From CAVYOE01 sp963770155 (GTDB lineage: Bacteria > Actinomycetota > Thermoleophilia > Solirubrobacterales > 70-9), in NCBI GenBank assembly GCA_963770155.1, contig CAVYOE010000001.1, positions 868,001 to 932,000 on the forward strand: 64,000 nucleotides of DNA, read 5' to 3'. This document shows positions 1-8,959 of this stretch, one piece after another. A program made the translations under genes and the position numbers. Below the pieces are notes generated by a model. That model searched no databases and was not told the DNA's origin. It worked only from the letters and a program-made list of their open reading frames with translations. Numbering within the stretch: the first letter of the stretch is position 1; every line of letters starts with the position of its first letter.

Positions 1-729
1 AACCCCGTCTACGTGTTCCAGCCGCTTTACAACGTCCTCCTCGCCGGGTTCTTCGAGTGGGGTGTCGCGGTTCACGACCTCGACTTCGAGGCGATCCGCA
101 AGGGGGAGAAGCCGAAGAAGCAGGTCTGGGACGAGCTCAAGGCGATCGGCCGCAAGGCCCGCCGCCAGATCGTCAAGGACTACATCGCCTTCCCGCTGCT
201 CAGCGGCAAGGAGTGGAAGAGGACCCTGTACGCGAACCTGACCGCGAACTTCGTTCGCAATGTGTGGGCGTACGCGATCATCTTCTGCGGCCACTTCCCG
301 GACCAGGCCTACACCTTCACCGAGGACGAAACGGAGGAGGAGAGCCTCGGCGCCTGGTACGTGCGCCAGCTGATCGGCGCGGCCAACATCGACGGAAGCC
401 CGACCTTCCACGTGATGAGCGGCAACCTGAGCTATCAGGTCGAGCATCACCTCTACCCCGATATGCCGAGCTCCCGCTACCAGGAGATCGCGCCGCGGGT
501 GAAGGCGATTTGCGAGAAGTACGACCTGCCCTACAACACGGGGCCGTTCCGCAAGCAGCTCGGCTCGGTCCAGCGGACGATCCTGAGGCTCGCCTTCCCG
601 GGAGGCAAGCCGCGGCCGAAGGCCGGCCCGTGGCGCGAGCCGAAGAAGGCCGAGACCAACGGCGCCGGGCCCCAGGGCAACGGCGCCGGCCCGGCCAAGG
701 GCAAGAACGAAGTTCCCGCTTTTCCCTAG
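1..729 (+). CDS. Fatty acid desaturase, C-terminal part (5' end outside window)
   Basis: The frame is open from base 1, so the gene begins upstream. The visible ~242 residues are the C-terminal half of a membrane fatty acid desaturase (acyl-CoA/acyl-lipid type), a di-iron enzyme that puts double bonds into acyl chains. The third histidine box, QVEHH followed by LYP, lies at 436-450. The other two boxes and the first membrane segments must lie outside the window. The last ~45 residues are a Pro/Gly/Ala/Lys-rich tail. The gene converges on the minus-strand carboxyltransferase, with only 4 bp between stop codons. Family assignment is firm; the position and type of desaturation cannot be told. 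Confidence 0.85.
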   Translation, partial: NPVYVFQPLYNVLLAGFFEWGVAVHDLDFEAIRKGEKPKKQVWDELKAIGRKARRQIVKDYIAFPLLSGKEWKRTLYANLTANFVRNVWAYAIIFCGHFPDQAYTFTEDETEEESLGAWYVRQLIGAANIDGSPTFHVMSGNLSYQVEHHLYPDMPSSRYQEIAPRVKAICEKYDLPYNTGPFRKQLGSVQRTILRLAFPGGKPRPKAGPWREPKKAETNGAGPQGNGAGPAKGKNEVPAFP

Positions 730-733
730 CGGA

Positions 734-2191
734 CTACCAGGCGTCGACGAACCGCGGCCGCGCCTCTGACGGGGCGCTCGGGGCTGCCTCGATCACCGAG
801 CTGATCAGGGACCGCGTCTCGGCCGGGTCGATCACGTCGTCGAGCTCGAACAGTGTCGCGGCGTTGAGCGCCTTGGCGTTCTCGTGTGCGGCATCGGTCA
901 GCTCCTGGACCCGGCGCTCGCGAGCCTCTTCGTCCTCGATCGCGTCGAGCTCGCGGCGCATCGCCAGCTTCACGGCACCCTCGAGCCCCATCGGGCCGAG
1001 CTCGGCGGTGGGCCAGCCGACCGTAAGCAGCGGCTCGTGCAGGCTGCCGCCGGCCATCGCCTGGGCGCCGAGCCCGTAGGCCTTGCGCAGGATGACCGCG
1101 ATCAACGGGACGCGCAGTGCCGCGCCCGCGAGGAAGAGCCGTGAGCTGTGGCGCACCAGCCCGGTCGCCTCGGCCTCGGGCCCGACCATGATCCCCGGGG
1201 TGTCGATCAGCGAGACGAGCGGCAGCCCGAAGGCATCGCAGAGCTGCATGAAGCGGGCGGCCTTGTCGGCGCAGTCGCTGGTGATCGCGCCGGCCATCTG
1301 GATCGGGTTGTTGGCGATCACGCCCAGCGGCCGTCCCTCGATCCGCGCCAGCGCGGTCACCATCCCCGGCTCGAACTCGGGCCGGAGGAAGGTGACCGAC
1401 CCTTCGTCCGCCAGGGTCTCGACCACCGGCCGCACGTCGTAGGCGCGGCGGCGGCGCTCCGGGACGGTTTCCCGCAGGATCGCCTGGTCGGGTGCCTTCC
1501 CCGGTGGCAGCGGCCCCTGGAAATAGGCGATCAGCCGCTTGGCGACCGTGATCGCCTCGGCCTCGTCGGCAACCGAGACATCGACCACGCCGTTCGAGAC
1601 CTGCACCTCGCTCGGGCCGACCTCGTCGGCGGAGACCACCCCGAGGCCCCCTCCTTCGATCATCGCCGGCCCGCCCATGCCGAGCGAGATGTCCTTGGTG
1701 GCGACGATCAGGTCGGAGGCGCCGGCGATCACGGCGTTACCGGCAAAGCAGCGGCCGGCGACCACGGCGATCCGCGGCACCAGTCCGGAGAGCCCGGCCC
1801 AGAGCGCAAAGGCGCGCGTCTCCAGCGCGGAGACCACGGCGAAGTCGGTGTCGCCGGGGCGCCCTCCTCCTCCCTCCGCCAGGAACACGGTCGGCAGGCG
1901 CATGCGCTCGATCAGCTCGAACAGGCGGTCCTTCTTCTTGTGCCCCAGCGCGCCCTGGCTCCCTGCAAGGACCGTGTAGTCATAGGAGAGAACCGCGCAG
2001 GCGGAGGCCTCCCGTCCGAAGAGCTCGCCGTTGACACGGCCGACGCCCGCGATCAGACCGTCGGCCGGGGTCCGGGTCAGCAGCTCATCCAGATCGCGCC
2101 GGGCGCGCTGGGCGGCGATAGCCAGAGCGCCGTACTCGACGAAGCTCTCGGGGTCGACCAGGTCCTCGATGTTTTCGCGGGCCGTCCGCAT
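734..2191 (-). CDS. Acyl-CoA carboxylase carboxyltransferase (beta) subunit
   Basis: The 485-residue protein is a crotonase-fold carboxyltransferase of the AccD/PccB/MccB family, which moves CO2 from carboxybiotin to an acyl-CoA. The N-terminal TARENIEDLVDPESFVEYG and the C-terminal LIDTPGIMVGPEAE and GGSLHEP segments are family hallmarks. The start is odd. Conserved-looking sequence (RADTVEKRHAAG) continues in frame upstream of the ATG at 2191, but no ATG, GTG or TTG follows before the previous gene's stop. The gene may use a CTG start or have lost an upstream part such as a fused biotin carboxylase. It lies 107 bp downstream of the beta-helix gene on the same strand. Substrate is unknown. 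Confidence 0.82.
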   Translation of the reverse strand: MRTARENIEDLVDPESFVEYGALAIAAQRARRDLDELLTRTPADGLIAGVGRVNGELFGREASACAVLSYDYTVLAGSQGALGHKKKDRLFELIERMRLPTVFLAEGGGGRPGDTDFAVVSALETRAFALWAGLSGLVPRIAVVAGRCFAGNAVIAGASDLIVATKDISLGMGGPAMIEGGGLGVVSADEVGPSEVQVSNGVVDVSVADEAEAITVAKRLIAYFQGPLPPGKAPDQAILRETVPERRRRAYDVRPVVETLADEGSVTFLRPEFEPGMVTALARIEGRPLGVIANNPIQMAGAITSDCADKAARFMQLCDAFGLPLVSLIDTPGIMVGPEAEATGLVRHSSRLFLAGAALRVPLIAVILRKAYGLGAQAMAGGSLHEPLLTVGWPTAELGPMGLEGAVKLAMRRELDAIEDEEARERRVQELTDAAHENAKALNAATLFELDDVIDPAETRSLISSVIEAAPSAPSEARPRFVDAW

Positions 2192-2298
2192 ACCCGCGGC
2201 GTGACGTTTCTCGACCGTGTCCGCCCGCGCATCGTCACGGGTGAGCGCGCGGCGCTCGAGCGCCTCGGCCAGGTCGGATCGCTGATCGCGGTTGCCGG

Positions 2299-3909
2299 TC
2301 AGACCGGCAGCTTACGCGCGCGCTGCCTGCACTTCTTCCGCTTCTTTGCGGACTTCTTCTTTCTGCATTTCTTCAATGCCGCGGCCCGCAGGCCGGTCGG
2401 CCCCGCCGCAGGAGGAGGCGCCGGCGGAGGGATCTGCAGTTCGAATGCCCCGATGTCGGTGCCGTTGCCGGACGGACGCGTGAACCCGCGCTGATCGAGA
2501 GTCGGGGTCAGGATCTGCCCGGCATTGGTGCCCTTGTCGACCGCGGGGCTCCCACCGGGCAGGGCCATGGTCGCGGTGGGACCGCCGTTACCGGCCAGGC
2601 CACCGAGCAGCGGATTGCTCGACAGGTCACCGCCCATGGCAAAGCCACAGCTCGTGCCGCTGGGGCTGTAGTCGATGTTGTGGCCCAGCGATGTGATGGT
2701 CCCAGTCCCGGGGCTGCAGTTGGCCCCGCCGCCGATCGGGTCGGCCAGGATCGTGTTCTGGAAGCTGACGGTGGTGGTGTCAAGTGCAAGGTTCTTTCCG
2801 ACGGGAGTAAGTGCCGCCGGATCGGGGCCGTTATTTGCGATCGTCGAGCTGGCGATCGCGATCGTGCCCGCGTTATCGGCGGCGATTCCCCCGCCGGCGT
2901 TGGCGGTCACATCCCCCGCGCCCGTGGCAGCCGTCCGGTTGCCTGCGATCGTGACCAGCTCGAGCGAGTTGCCACTCGACGGCGCATCGAGGCCGATGGC
3001 ACCACCCGCCCCGATCATGTCGGCACCGGCCGTGTTGGCGGACGCCGCAGCCCGGTTGTTGCTGAGGGTGCTGCGATCGATGTCAAGCGGCCCCTTTGAG
3101 TAGACCCCGCCACCCAACGTGCTGGCAATGCCAGTGGCCGCATTGTTTCGGTACGCAAGAACCTGGTTGTCGTCGAGGGTGGTGTTGGTGATCGTGACCT
3201 GGCCGGAGTTGCTGGCGATCCCGCCGCCAAATGCCTGGGAGACATCGTTTGAGTTCTCGGTGTGGGTGGCGCTGACCGTGTTGTCCTCGATCACCGAGTT
3301 GAGAACGGTGAGCGAACCGGCGGCGTTGTAGATGCCTCCACCTTGCGCGGAGGCGGTGTTTCCGGTTGCCAGATTCACGATGGCCGTGTTTGCGTAGATG
3401 CGCATCGAGTTCAGAGTCAAAGTGCCGGCATCTTTGTAGATCCCACCGCCCAGCTTGCCGCCGCTCACGAGGCCGCTTCCACCGGTTATCGAGAAGTTGC
3501 TCATCGTCACGGTCCCGTTGTCGTGGTTGAAGGTCGCCCCGAAGCCCGAGCCGTTGACCACGAGCTCGTTCATTCCGTAGCCGATGATGTTGACGCTCGT
3601 GTTGATCAAGTCGGGCGCGCCGGCGAGGGTGATCATGTCCGGCGCTCCTCCCGGCAGGAAGTCGGGGTCGCTGGTGTCGAAGACAATCGTGTCGGTGTCG
3701 CCCAGGGTGTTGCCGCCCGCCTCGACACACCCCGCAGGGGCAGCAGCGTCGCCATCGGAGAAGTCGAGCGCTTCGCGCAGGGTGCAGCCACCCGAGCCGT
3801 TGTCGCTGGGCGAGTTCACCGTGATCGTCCCGGCGCTGGCGCCGCCGGCGAAAATGAGCGCACCCGCGAGTGCGGTGAGCAGCGCCCGAAGCAGAACCCT
3901 GGTTCCCAT
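2299..3909 (-). CDS. Secreted beta-helix protein with CSLREA domain and KKC tail
   Basis: 536 residues. A signal peptide (about 1-26, cleavage near GGASA) is followed by a CSLREA-type N-terminal motif (GSGGCTLREALDFS, ~39-52). A long Gly/Asn/Thr-rich region of right-handed parallel beta-helix rungs follows (GGGIYNAAGSLTV, GGGVYSKGPLDI and similar). Near 470-490 is the segment TLDQRGFTRPSGNGTDIGAFE, typical of the choice-of-anchor Q domain. The last ~33 residues form the basic tail with two cysteines (GPTGLRAAALKKC ... KKCRQRARKLPV) shared with six other proteins here. It is probably exported and surface-associated. No enzymatic residues are recognisable. It is the first of a run of minus-strand secreted-protein genes. 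Confidence 0.8.
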   Translation of the reverse strand: MGTRVLLRALLTALAGALIFAGGASAGTITVNSPSDNGSGGCTLREALDFSDGDAAAPAGCVEAGGNTLGDTDTIVFDTSDPDFLPGGAPDMITLAGAPDLINTSVNIIGYGMNELVVNGSGFGATFNHDNGTVTMSNFSITGGSGLVSGGKLGGGIYKDAGTLTLNSMRIYANTAIVNLATGNTASAQGGGIYNAAGSLTVLNSVIEDNTVSATHTENSNDVSQAFGGGIASNSGQVTITNTTLDDNQVLAYRNNAATGIASTLGGGVYSKGPLDIDRSTLSNNRAAASANTAGADMIGAGGAIGLDAPSSGNSLELVTIAGNRTAATGAGDVTANAGGGIAADNAGTIAIASSTIANNGPDPAALTPVGKNLALDTTTVSFQNTILADPIGGGANCSPGTGTITSLGHNIDYSPSGTSCGFAMGGDLSSNPLLGGLAGNGGPTATMALPGGSPAVDKGTNAGQILTPTLDQRGFTRPSGNGTDIGAFELQIPPPAPPPAAGPTGLRAAALKKCRKKKSAKKRKKCRQRARKLPV

Positions 3910-3954
3910 CTCTCTCTTCCCTTCCCTTGGCTGGAGGCTCCTGCGCGGCGGACC

Positions 3955-4803
3955 TTAGCGTTTAGTCAGCCGCTCCGCCAGCCGATTCATGCCCCGCTCG
4001 CGGGCAGCCCTCGCGGCCGCCTTGTAATCGGTCCTCTTGTCGCGCGGCCGCCGCACCTTTGCATCCTGGAGCGTTGCCACTTCCTTGAACGCGCGCAGCT
4101 GCTCGGGGTCGGCGGTGAGTGCCTTGCGCAGGCCTGGCTTCGGTTGCCGTACGGCCGCCTCGAGGACCTTTTCGAGCGAGCCGTGCTTGCGGAGCAGCTC
4201 GGCCGCGGTCTTCTCCCCCACACCCTTCGCCCCCGGGATCCCGTCGGAAGGGTCACCGCGAAGCGCGATCAGGTCGGGGACCAGCTTCGGCGGAACGCCG
4301 TAGCGCTCCTTCACCTCTGCGGGGCCGAGCTCCTCCACGCCGCCGCGGCCGGCGAGCAGAACCTTCACGTCCTTGGACGCGCACTGGAACATGTCGCGGT
4401 CGCCGGTCAGGATCAGGGTCTTGCCGCCGGCGGCGGTCTCCTTGTCCGCGTAGGAGCCGAGCAGGTCGTCGGCCTCCAACGTCTCGTGGCTGGTCACGGT
4501 CCAGCCGAAGGAACCGAAGAACTCGGGGCAATCGGCCCACTGCGGGGCGAGCTCGTCAGGAAGCTCCTCGCGGGCGGCATGATAGGCGGGGAACAGCTCG
4601 ACCCGGTAGGTGGCCGCGTCCGGTCCGAAGCAGAGCACCACCGCGCGCGGCCTGCGCTTCTCGACCTCGCCCAGGATCGCGTTGGTCGCGCCGAGCAGCG
4701 CGTTCACCGGCCGCCCCTCGCCGTCCTTGATCGACTTCGGCAGGGCATAGAACGCCCGGAACAGCATGTAGGGCGTGTCGACTACGAGTAGCGGGCCGGG
4801 CAC
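3955..4803 (-). CDS. Stand-alone 5'-3' exonuclease / FEN-like nuclease
   Basis: 282 residues matching the N-terminal 5'-nuclease domain of DNA polymerase I without a polymerase part. Visible signatures are the first metal-binding Asp (LLVVDTPYMLFRAFYALP), ETLEADDLLGSYA and LTGDRDMFQ carrying the acidic cluster, and the helix-hairpin-helix region LIALRGDPSDGIPGAKGVGEKTA. It probably removes RNA primers or flaps at the replication fork or in repair, in the cytoplasm. Length fits stand-alone actinobacterial homologues. It begins at an ATG at 4803 and has no operon partner: the beta-helix gene 46 bp downstream reads the same way but looks unrelated. Confidence 0.88.
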   Translation of the reverse strand: MPGPLLVVDTPYMLFRAFYALPKSIKDGEGRPVNALLGATNAILGEVEKRRPRAVVLCFGPDAATYRVELFPAYHAAREELPDELAPQWADCPEFFGSFGWTVTSHETLEADDLLGSYADKETAAGGKTLILTGDRDMFQCASKDVKVLLAGRGGVEELGPAEVKERYGVPPKLVPDLIALRGDPSDGIPGAKGVGEKTAAELLRKHGSLEKVLEAAVRQPKPGLRKALTADPEQLRAFKEVATLQDAKVRRPRDKRTDYKAAARAARERGMNRLAERLTKR

Positions 4804-5016
4804 CGGCCCGACAGCCTAGATGGGCTTGGATTCAGGCCCGAGCCGGAAAGACCATCGGCGCCGGCGGTTCGGGATTAGGAGGCCCAGGCTCGGGAGGCAC
4901 GGGGTCGGGAGCCGGAGAGTCGGGCGCCGGAGGGTCGGGGGTCTCGCTGGGCACGCTCCTCGGTTCATTCCCCCGTTGCCGGGAAAGAAACCTCGGGGGC
5001 CTCGTGGAGAGGAAGC
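4804..5016. other. Low-complexity G/C-skewed spacer
   Basis: About 210 bp between the exonuclease start and the end of the CocE-like gene. On the minus strand one frame would read as Pro/Glu/Asp repeats (PDPPAPDSPAP), but that frame differs from the upstream gene and has no start or ribosome binding site of its own. It may be a decayed proline-rich extension. No gene is called. Confidence 0.4.
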
Positions 5017-7512
5017 TCAGCCGGAAGCGCGCTTCTTTGCCCGCTTCTTCCTGCACCGCTTGCGGGCCCGCTTCGACTTCTTCTTCTTGCACTTGCGTGC
5101 GGCCTTGGCGACCGTGCCGGTGCTCGTCAGAGGCTGGGTGCCCGGGCTGCCGGACCCCGCGCCGCCCCCACCGGGACCCGGGTTGTCCGGGCCGGGTCCA
5201 TCGATCGGCCCAGGAGCGGCGGCGTTGACGAACGGCTGGTAGTCGCGGCAGGGCTGGCCGCGCAGGGACGGACAAGGCGGCAGAGCGGTGGGCGCGCTGA
5301 CCCCCGGAATCACCGGGAGCGCCAGACGCGACGGCATGCCCGGCCCGTAGCCGATTGCCACGTCGGCCTGGCCGGCGGGCTCGGTCTCTTCGAATGCCCA
5401 GATCGGCTGATCGCCGTTGGGTGCGGAGATCCTGACCCGGATGCGCGAGCCGGTCCGGTACATGTGGCCCTCGTAATAGAGCGGGATCGTCACCTTTTCG
5501 AAGCGGTCCGCGGGCATCGGTGCGCGGTCAGCAAGCCGGAAGCTCGGCATCGGCTCGAGCTCGGTGCTGTTCGCCTCGTCGAGCTTGCGCGACCTGGCGC
5601 GGATCCAGCCGCCCTGGACGAAGGTCTCCTTGCCGTCCGGGCGGACCTCACTGATCGTCGCCTGCAGATCCACGTTGGGCGCCGAGGAGCGGACCCAGAC
5701 GTCCACCCTGCCGGCGCCGACCACCGCGGTGTCCTGGGCCAGCGGATTGGTCGCGTAAGCGACCGCGCTGCCGGGCGGATCCTGGCTCCACTGATACGGA
5801 GGTGTCGCGGTCCACAGGCCGCCGTCGCCGGAGCCGGTGTTACCGGTGAAGTTGGTCAGCGGACGCGCGTCGGCATCCCAGGTGAATCCGTCGGCGGCGT
5901 CGCCGGCGGCCGGCTGGTCGCTGAGCGTCCCGCCGGGGCCCACGTACCAGGAGCGCGCAACCGTACTCGGGATCGGGAAGCTGTCGAATGAGCGCTCGAA
6001 ACCGGGATACGGCCAGCCCGCGTTGGAGTGGCCGGCACCGTTGTCGAACATGATCCGGGCCGACGGCAGGTCCTCGAACGCCTGCTTGGCGAGGGAATGG
6101 AGCGGCAGCAGCTGGATCGGGTCAAGCGGCAGCGTCGCCAGCGGCGGCGCACCACCCGGGCCGTCTATCCCGAAGATGGCCTGGACGACCACCGGAGCGG
6201 CCAGCTGAATCAGCGGCATCTTCGTGATCGGAGGTTCTCGTGCGACATAGATCTGAAGGAAGTCGTAGAGCCGGTTGAACGTCTCCGGAGACAGCGAGTC
6301 GACGTGAGTCCCGTTGGTGAACGTGAACCACTTCTTGTCGGTGCCGGTCATGCGCTTGGCGAGCGTCGGGCAGTGGCCACCGGTCTGCTCGTCGGTCCAC
6401 TGGCAAGCCATGAACACCGGGACGTTGATCTTGTCCACGAACTTGACCGGCGAGAGCGGGTCGACGACCTCGGGCACGTAGTGATCGTTCGAGCGGATTT
6501 TCTGCTCGAGGTCCGCCGCCTCGGGATGCAGGTCCTGGTTCGCGGCGCAGGTCGTATCGCCCTCCCTGACCCGGTCGACGGCCCAGGACTGGGCCCCGTT
6601 GTTCGGGTCGGCGGGATCCGCCGCCCTGGACTCGCGGATCCGCTCCTGCGCCCAGTTGTAGGCAAAGCCGTTGTTGAGCATGCCTCCCGGATAGAGGGTC
6701 GTCTGGGGAGAGTCGATCACCGAAAGCGGCGTGATCGCCGCCAGGCTCGGGGGCTGGGTCTGGCCGGTGAACAGCTGGCTGATTCCGCCGTAGGAGATCC
6801 CCAGCATCCCGACCTTGTCGTGGGCGACCCAGGGCTGGCGGGCGACCGTCTCGACGACGTCGTAGCCGTCGAGGCTCTGAAGCGGCTCGAAGAAGTCGAA
6901 GGCGCCGCCCGAGCAGCCAGTGCCTCGCATGTTTACGTCGACGACGGTGAAGCCCATGATGTTGGCCAGCGCCGCGATCCCGCTCTGCGGGCCGCTGGGC
7001 CGGGCATAGCCGTAGCCCGAGTACTCGATCAGGGTCGGGGAAGGCACGGTGTTCAGAATCTGGCTGGTGACCTCCGGCGGCAGGTCCTCGCCTAGCGCGT
7101 TGATGACATCCGTCGGCGGATGGACCGAGTACGCCAGCTTGGTGCCGTCGCGCATGGTCATGTAGCCGTAGCCGTCCGAGGGGATGGCCTGCTCGTAGAC
7201 GTCGGTCGAGGGCGGCGCCGACTGGGTGCTCATCACCGTCAGGGGCCCGGCGGTCTCGCTGTTGGTCTCGAGCCGGACGCGGTAACCGCTGCCGGGGGCG
7301 ACGTCCCGGAACAGGATGCCGCCGCGGCTGTTGGCGGCCCGGGTCCGGAGCACCTGGTTGCCGGAGTTGAGCAGCGAGGTCTGAGCGCCCCCGGGCAGCC
7401 CGGTGGCATAGACCTGTTCCACACTCCCTCGCGCCGTAAAAGCCTGAGCGCTGCTCGCAAAGACGAGCGCCAGCACCCCGGCCACGACGCAACTACCTGC
7501 TTTTCGCGGCAT
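5017..7512 (-). CDS. Secreted CocE/NonD-type serine hydrolase (X-Pro dipeptidyl-peptidase-like) with basic tail
   Basis: 831 residues. A signal peptide (1-24, ASSAQA/F) is followed by ~90 residues of beta-sandwich and an alpha/beta-hydrolase core. The nucleophile motif GISYGG places the catalytic serine at about 240. The sequence NMRGTGCSGGAFDFFEP just before it is typical of the CocE/S15 family. The C-terminal half resembles the jelly-roll domain of these enzymes (RPDGKETFVQGGWIRAR; FRLADRAP). The extreme C terminus is Lys/Arg-rich with two cysteines (RKCKKKKSKRARKRC). Family members hydrolyse esters, amides or X-Pro peptides; the substrate here is unknown. It is probably exported. Confidence 0.85.
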   Translation of the reverse strand: MPRKAGSCVVAGVLALVFASSAQAFTARGSVEQVYATGLPGGAQTSLLNSGNQVLRTRAANSRGGILFRDVAPGSGYRVRLETNSETAGPLTVMSTQSAPPSTDVYEQAIPSDGYGYMTMRDGTKLAYSVHPPTDVINALGEDLPPEVTSQILNTVPSPTLIEYSGYGYARPSGPQSGIAALANIMGFTVVDVNMRGTGCSGGAFDFFEPLQSLDGYDVVETVARQPWVAHDKVGMLGISYGGISQLFTGQTQPPSLAAITPLSVIDSPQTTLYPGGMLNNGFAYNWAQERIRESRAADPADPNNGAQSWAVDRVREGDTTCAANQDLHPEAADLEQKIRSNDHYVPEVVDPLSPVKFVDKINVPVFMACQWTDEQTGGHCPTLAKRMTGTDKKWFTFTNGTHVDSLSPETFNRLYDFLQIYVAREPPITKMPLIQLAAPVVVQAIFGIDGPGGAPPLATLPLDPIQLLPLHSLAKQAFEDLPSARIMFDNGAGHSNAGWPYPGFERSFDSFPIPSTVARSWYVGPGGTLSDQPAAGDAADGFTWDADARPLTNFTGNTGSGDGGLWTATPPYQWSQDPPGSAVAYATNPLAQDTAVVGAGRVDVWVRSSAPNVDLQATISEVRPDGKETFVQGGWIRARSRKLDEANSTELEPMPSFRLADRAPMPADRFEKVTIPLYYEGHMYRTGSRIRVRISAPNGDQPIWAFEETEPAGQADVAIGYGPGMPSRLALPVIPGVSAPTALPPCPSLRGQPCRDYQPFVNAAAPGPIDGPGPDNPGPGGGGAGSGSPGTQPLTSTGTVAKAARKCKKKKSKRARKRCRKKRAKKRASG

Positions 7513-7585
7513 GACCGGCGCAGTGTGGCAGACGGCGCCCGCGGGTGTCGCAATCGTCTTGGAGCTAAGAAGCGATTAGCGTCGC

Positions 7586-8467
7586 TCAGGCTTCCGCAGG
7601 GGCGTTTTTGACCGCGCGTACCGGCGCGGGCATCAGCGCCGCCCCGGCAATCACCAGGGAAAACGCAGTCACTCGCCCGATCACCGAAATGGCGTCCTCG
7701 CCGATCGTTTCGCGGAAGACGAGCACGCCTCCGACGATCGCGGTCAGGTTTGCCGCGGCCGAGGTGATCGCGATCACTTCTACCCCCGGACCGAGCTGGA
7801 GGGCCCGCGCCGAGGCATAGAACGCGACGATGCCTGCTATTGCTGCCACGCCGGTGAAGGGGTCGATCAGCTGCAGCAGCCCCTCCTCGGCTACATCGGT
7901 CATGTACTTCATGGAGATGTTGGCGACTCCATAAAGAGTCCCGGCGGCAGCCGCGAGCAACAGGCCGTTGCGGACCGGAATCAGGTCCTCGAGGTCTTCG
8001 TGGCTGCAGCTGATGATCAGCGCGATCGCGGCGAGGAATGCGCCTCCCTCGAGCGCAATCAGGGCGGCGAGCGCAAACTGCCCGGTCTCGCCGGTGTCGG
8101 GCCCGCGGGTGAGCGCCATGATCGCCAGGCCGCCGGCGGCGAGCGTGATCCCGAGCCATTGGCGCCCGCCAATGTGGAAGCCAAAGAAGCGCTCCGCGAG
8201 AACCGCGAGGAAAACCAGCCCGCTCGCGTAGACGGCCTGGACCACGGACAAGGGCGCCAGTGCCAGCGCGGCGACATGGGCGAACCAGGCGGCTGCCGCG
8301 ACCCCCATCCCGATCGCGAACCAGCGGGACCGGAACAGACCAACGAGCGCCTGCACCGGGTGCCGGATGTCAACCTTGGGCGCGGCCACCGCGCCCCTGT
8401 GTTCGAACAGAAACGCGACGCTGGTGGCCAAGGCACCAACGATCGCAATGGAGAGGCCCACAAGCAC
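7586..8467 (-). CDS. DMT-superfamily (EamA/NIPA-like) membrane transporter
   Basis: 293 residues with about nine or ten hydrophobic helices spread along the whole length, arranged as two similar halves as in drug/metabolite transporters. Segments such as LSVVQAVYASGLVFLAVLAERFFG and GITLAAGGLAIMALTRG match the EamA pattern. Translation starts at GTG 8467. The substrate cannot be predicted. It lies 73 bp upstream of the CocE-like gene on the same strand but needs no functional link to it. Confidence 0.75.
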   Translation of the reverse strand: MLVGLSIAIVGALATSVAFLFEHRGAVAAPKVDIRHPVQALVGLFRSRWFAIGMGVAAAAWFAHVAALALAPLSVVQAVYASGLVFLAVLAERFFGFHIGGRQWLGITLAAGGLAIMALTRGPDTGETGQFALAALIALEGGAFLAAIALIISCSHEDLEDLIPVRNGLLLAAAAGTLYGVANISMKYMTDVAEEGLLQLIDPFTGVAAIAGIVAFYASARALQLGPGVEVIAITSAAANLTAIVGGVLVFRETIGEDAISVIGRVTAFSLVIAGAALMPAPVRAVKNAPAEA

Positions 8468-8506
8468 TGACTAATTGTTACCCGTGATCCGGAGAGGTAG
8501 GCGGTC

Positions 8507-8932
8507 TTACTCCACCTCGCGAAGCGAGCCGCTCTCAATCTCGAAGACGTATCCGCGGACCGCGTCGGTCCGGGGGATGAATGGGCTACGGCGGAGAGCC
8601 TTGATCCCGGAGCGCACGCTCGCTTCGAGATCCCTGAAGGTGGCCGGCGACCACGGCGGCCGCTCGCCGGCATCGGCTTCGAGCCGACGGGCGAACTCGT
8701 CGTCGGTGATTTTCATCGCGCCACAGTCGGTGTGTTGGACGACCGCGATCTCCTCCGTGTCGAGGAGGTGCTGCGACATCGCGAGGCTCCGAATGACGTC
8801 GTCTGTAATCACCCCACCGGCATTTCGGATCACGTGGGCGTCACCGGCCTCCAGGCCGAACAAGGCAATCGGGTCGAGCCGAGCGTCCATGCAGCAGACG
8901 ATCGCCAGCTTCCGCGACGGGACCGCACTCAT
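8507..8932 (-). CDS. Beta-class carbonic anhydrase, short type
   Basis: 141 residues, the size of the short beta-carbonic anhydrases such as mycobacterial Rv1284. The zinc site is visible as CCMDARLD (Cys14, with the Asp16-Arg18 dyad) and HTDCG (His67, Cys70). The enzyme interconverts CO2 and bicarbonate in the cytoplasm, which would serve the biotin-dependent carboxylases and the crotonyl-CoA carboxylase in this window; that link is inference. It begins at ATG 8932. Confidence 0.88.
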   Translation of the reverse strand: MSAVPSRKLAIVCCMDARLDPIALFGLEAGDAHVIRNAGGVITDDVIRSLAMSQHLLDTEEIAVVQHTDCGAMKITDDEFARRLEADAGERPPWSPATFRDLEASVRSGIKALRRSPFIPRTDAVRGYVFEIESGSLREVE

Positions 8933-8959
8933 TGAGGAGACCCGGGAATCAGCGCGGGC

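Noticed and set aside
1148..2494. Long open frame on the plus strand over the carboxyltransferase
   Set aside because: It is antisense to a gene with clear family motifs; its Arg/Gly/Pro-rich composition is the normal shadow of high-GC codon use.
3262..4791. 509-codon plus-strand frame across the beta-helix and exonuclease genes
   Set aside because: It crosses the boundary of two recognisable minus-strand genes and has no motif or ribosome binding site.
4832..5275. Possible proline-rich small protein after the CocE-like gene
   Set aside because: It overlaps the tail-coding end of that gene in another frame and lacks a start signal; kept only as a note on the spacer.
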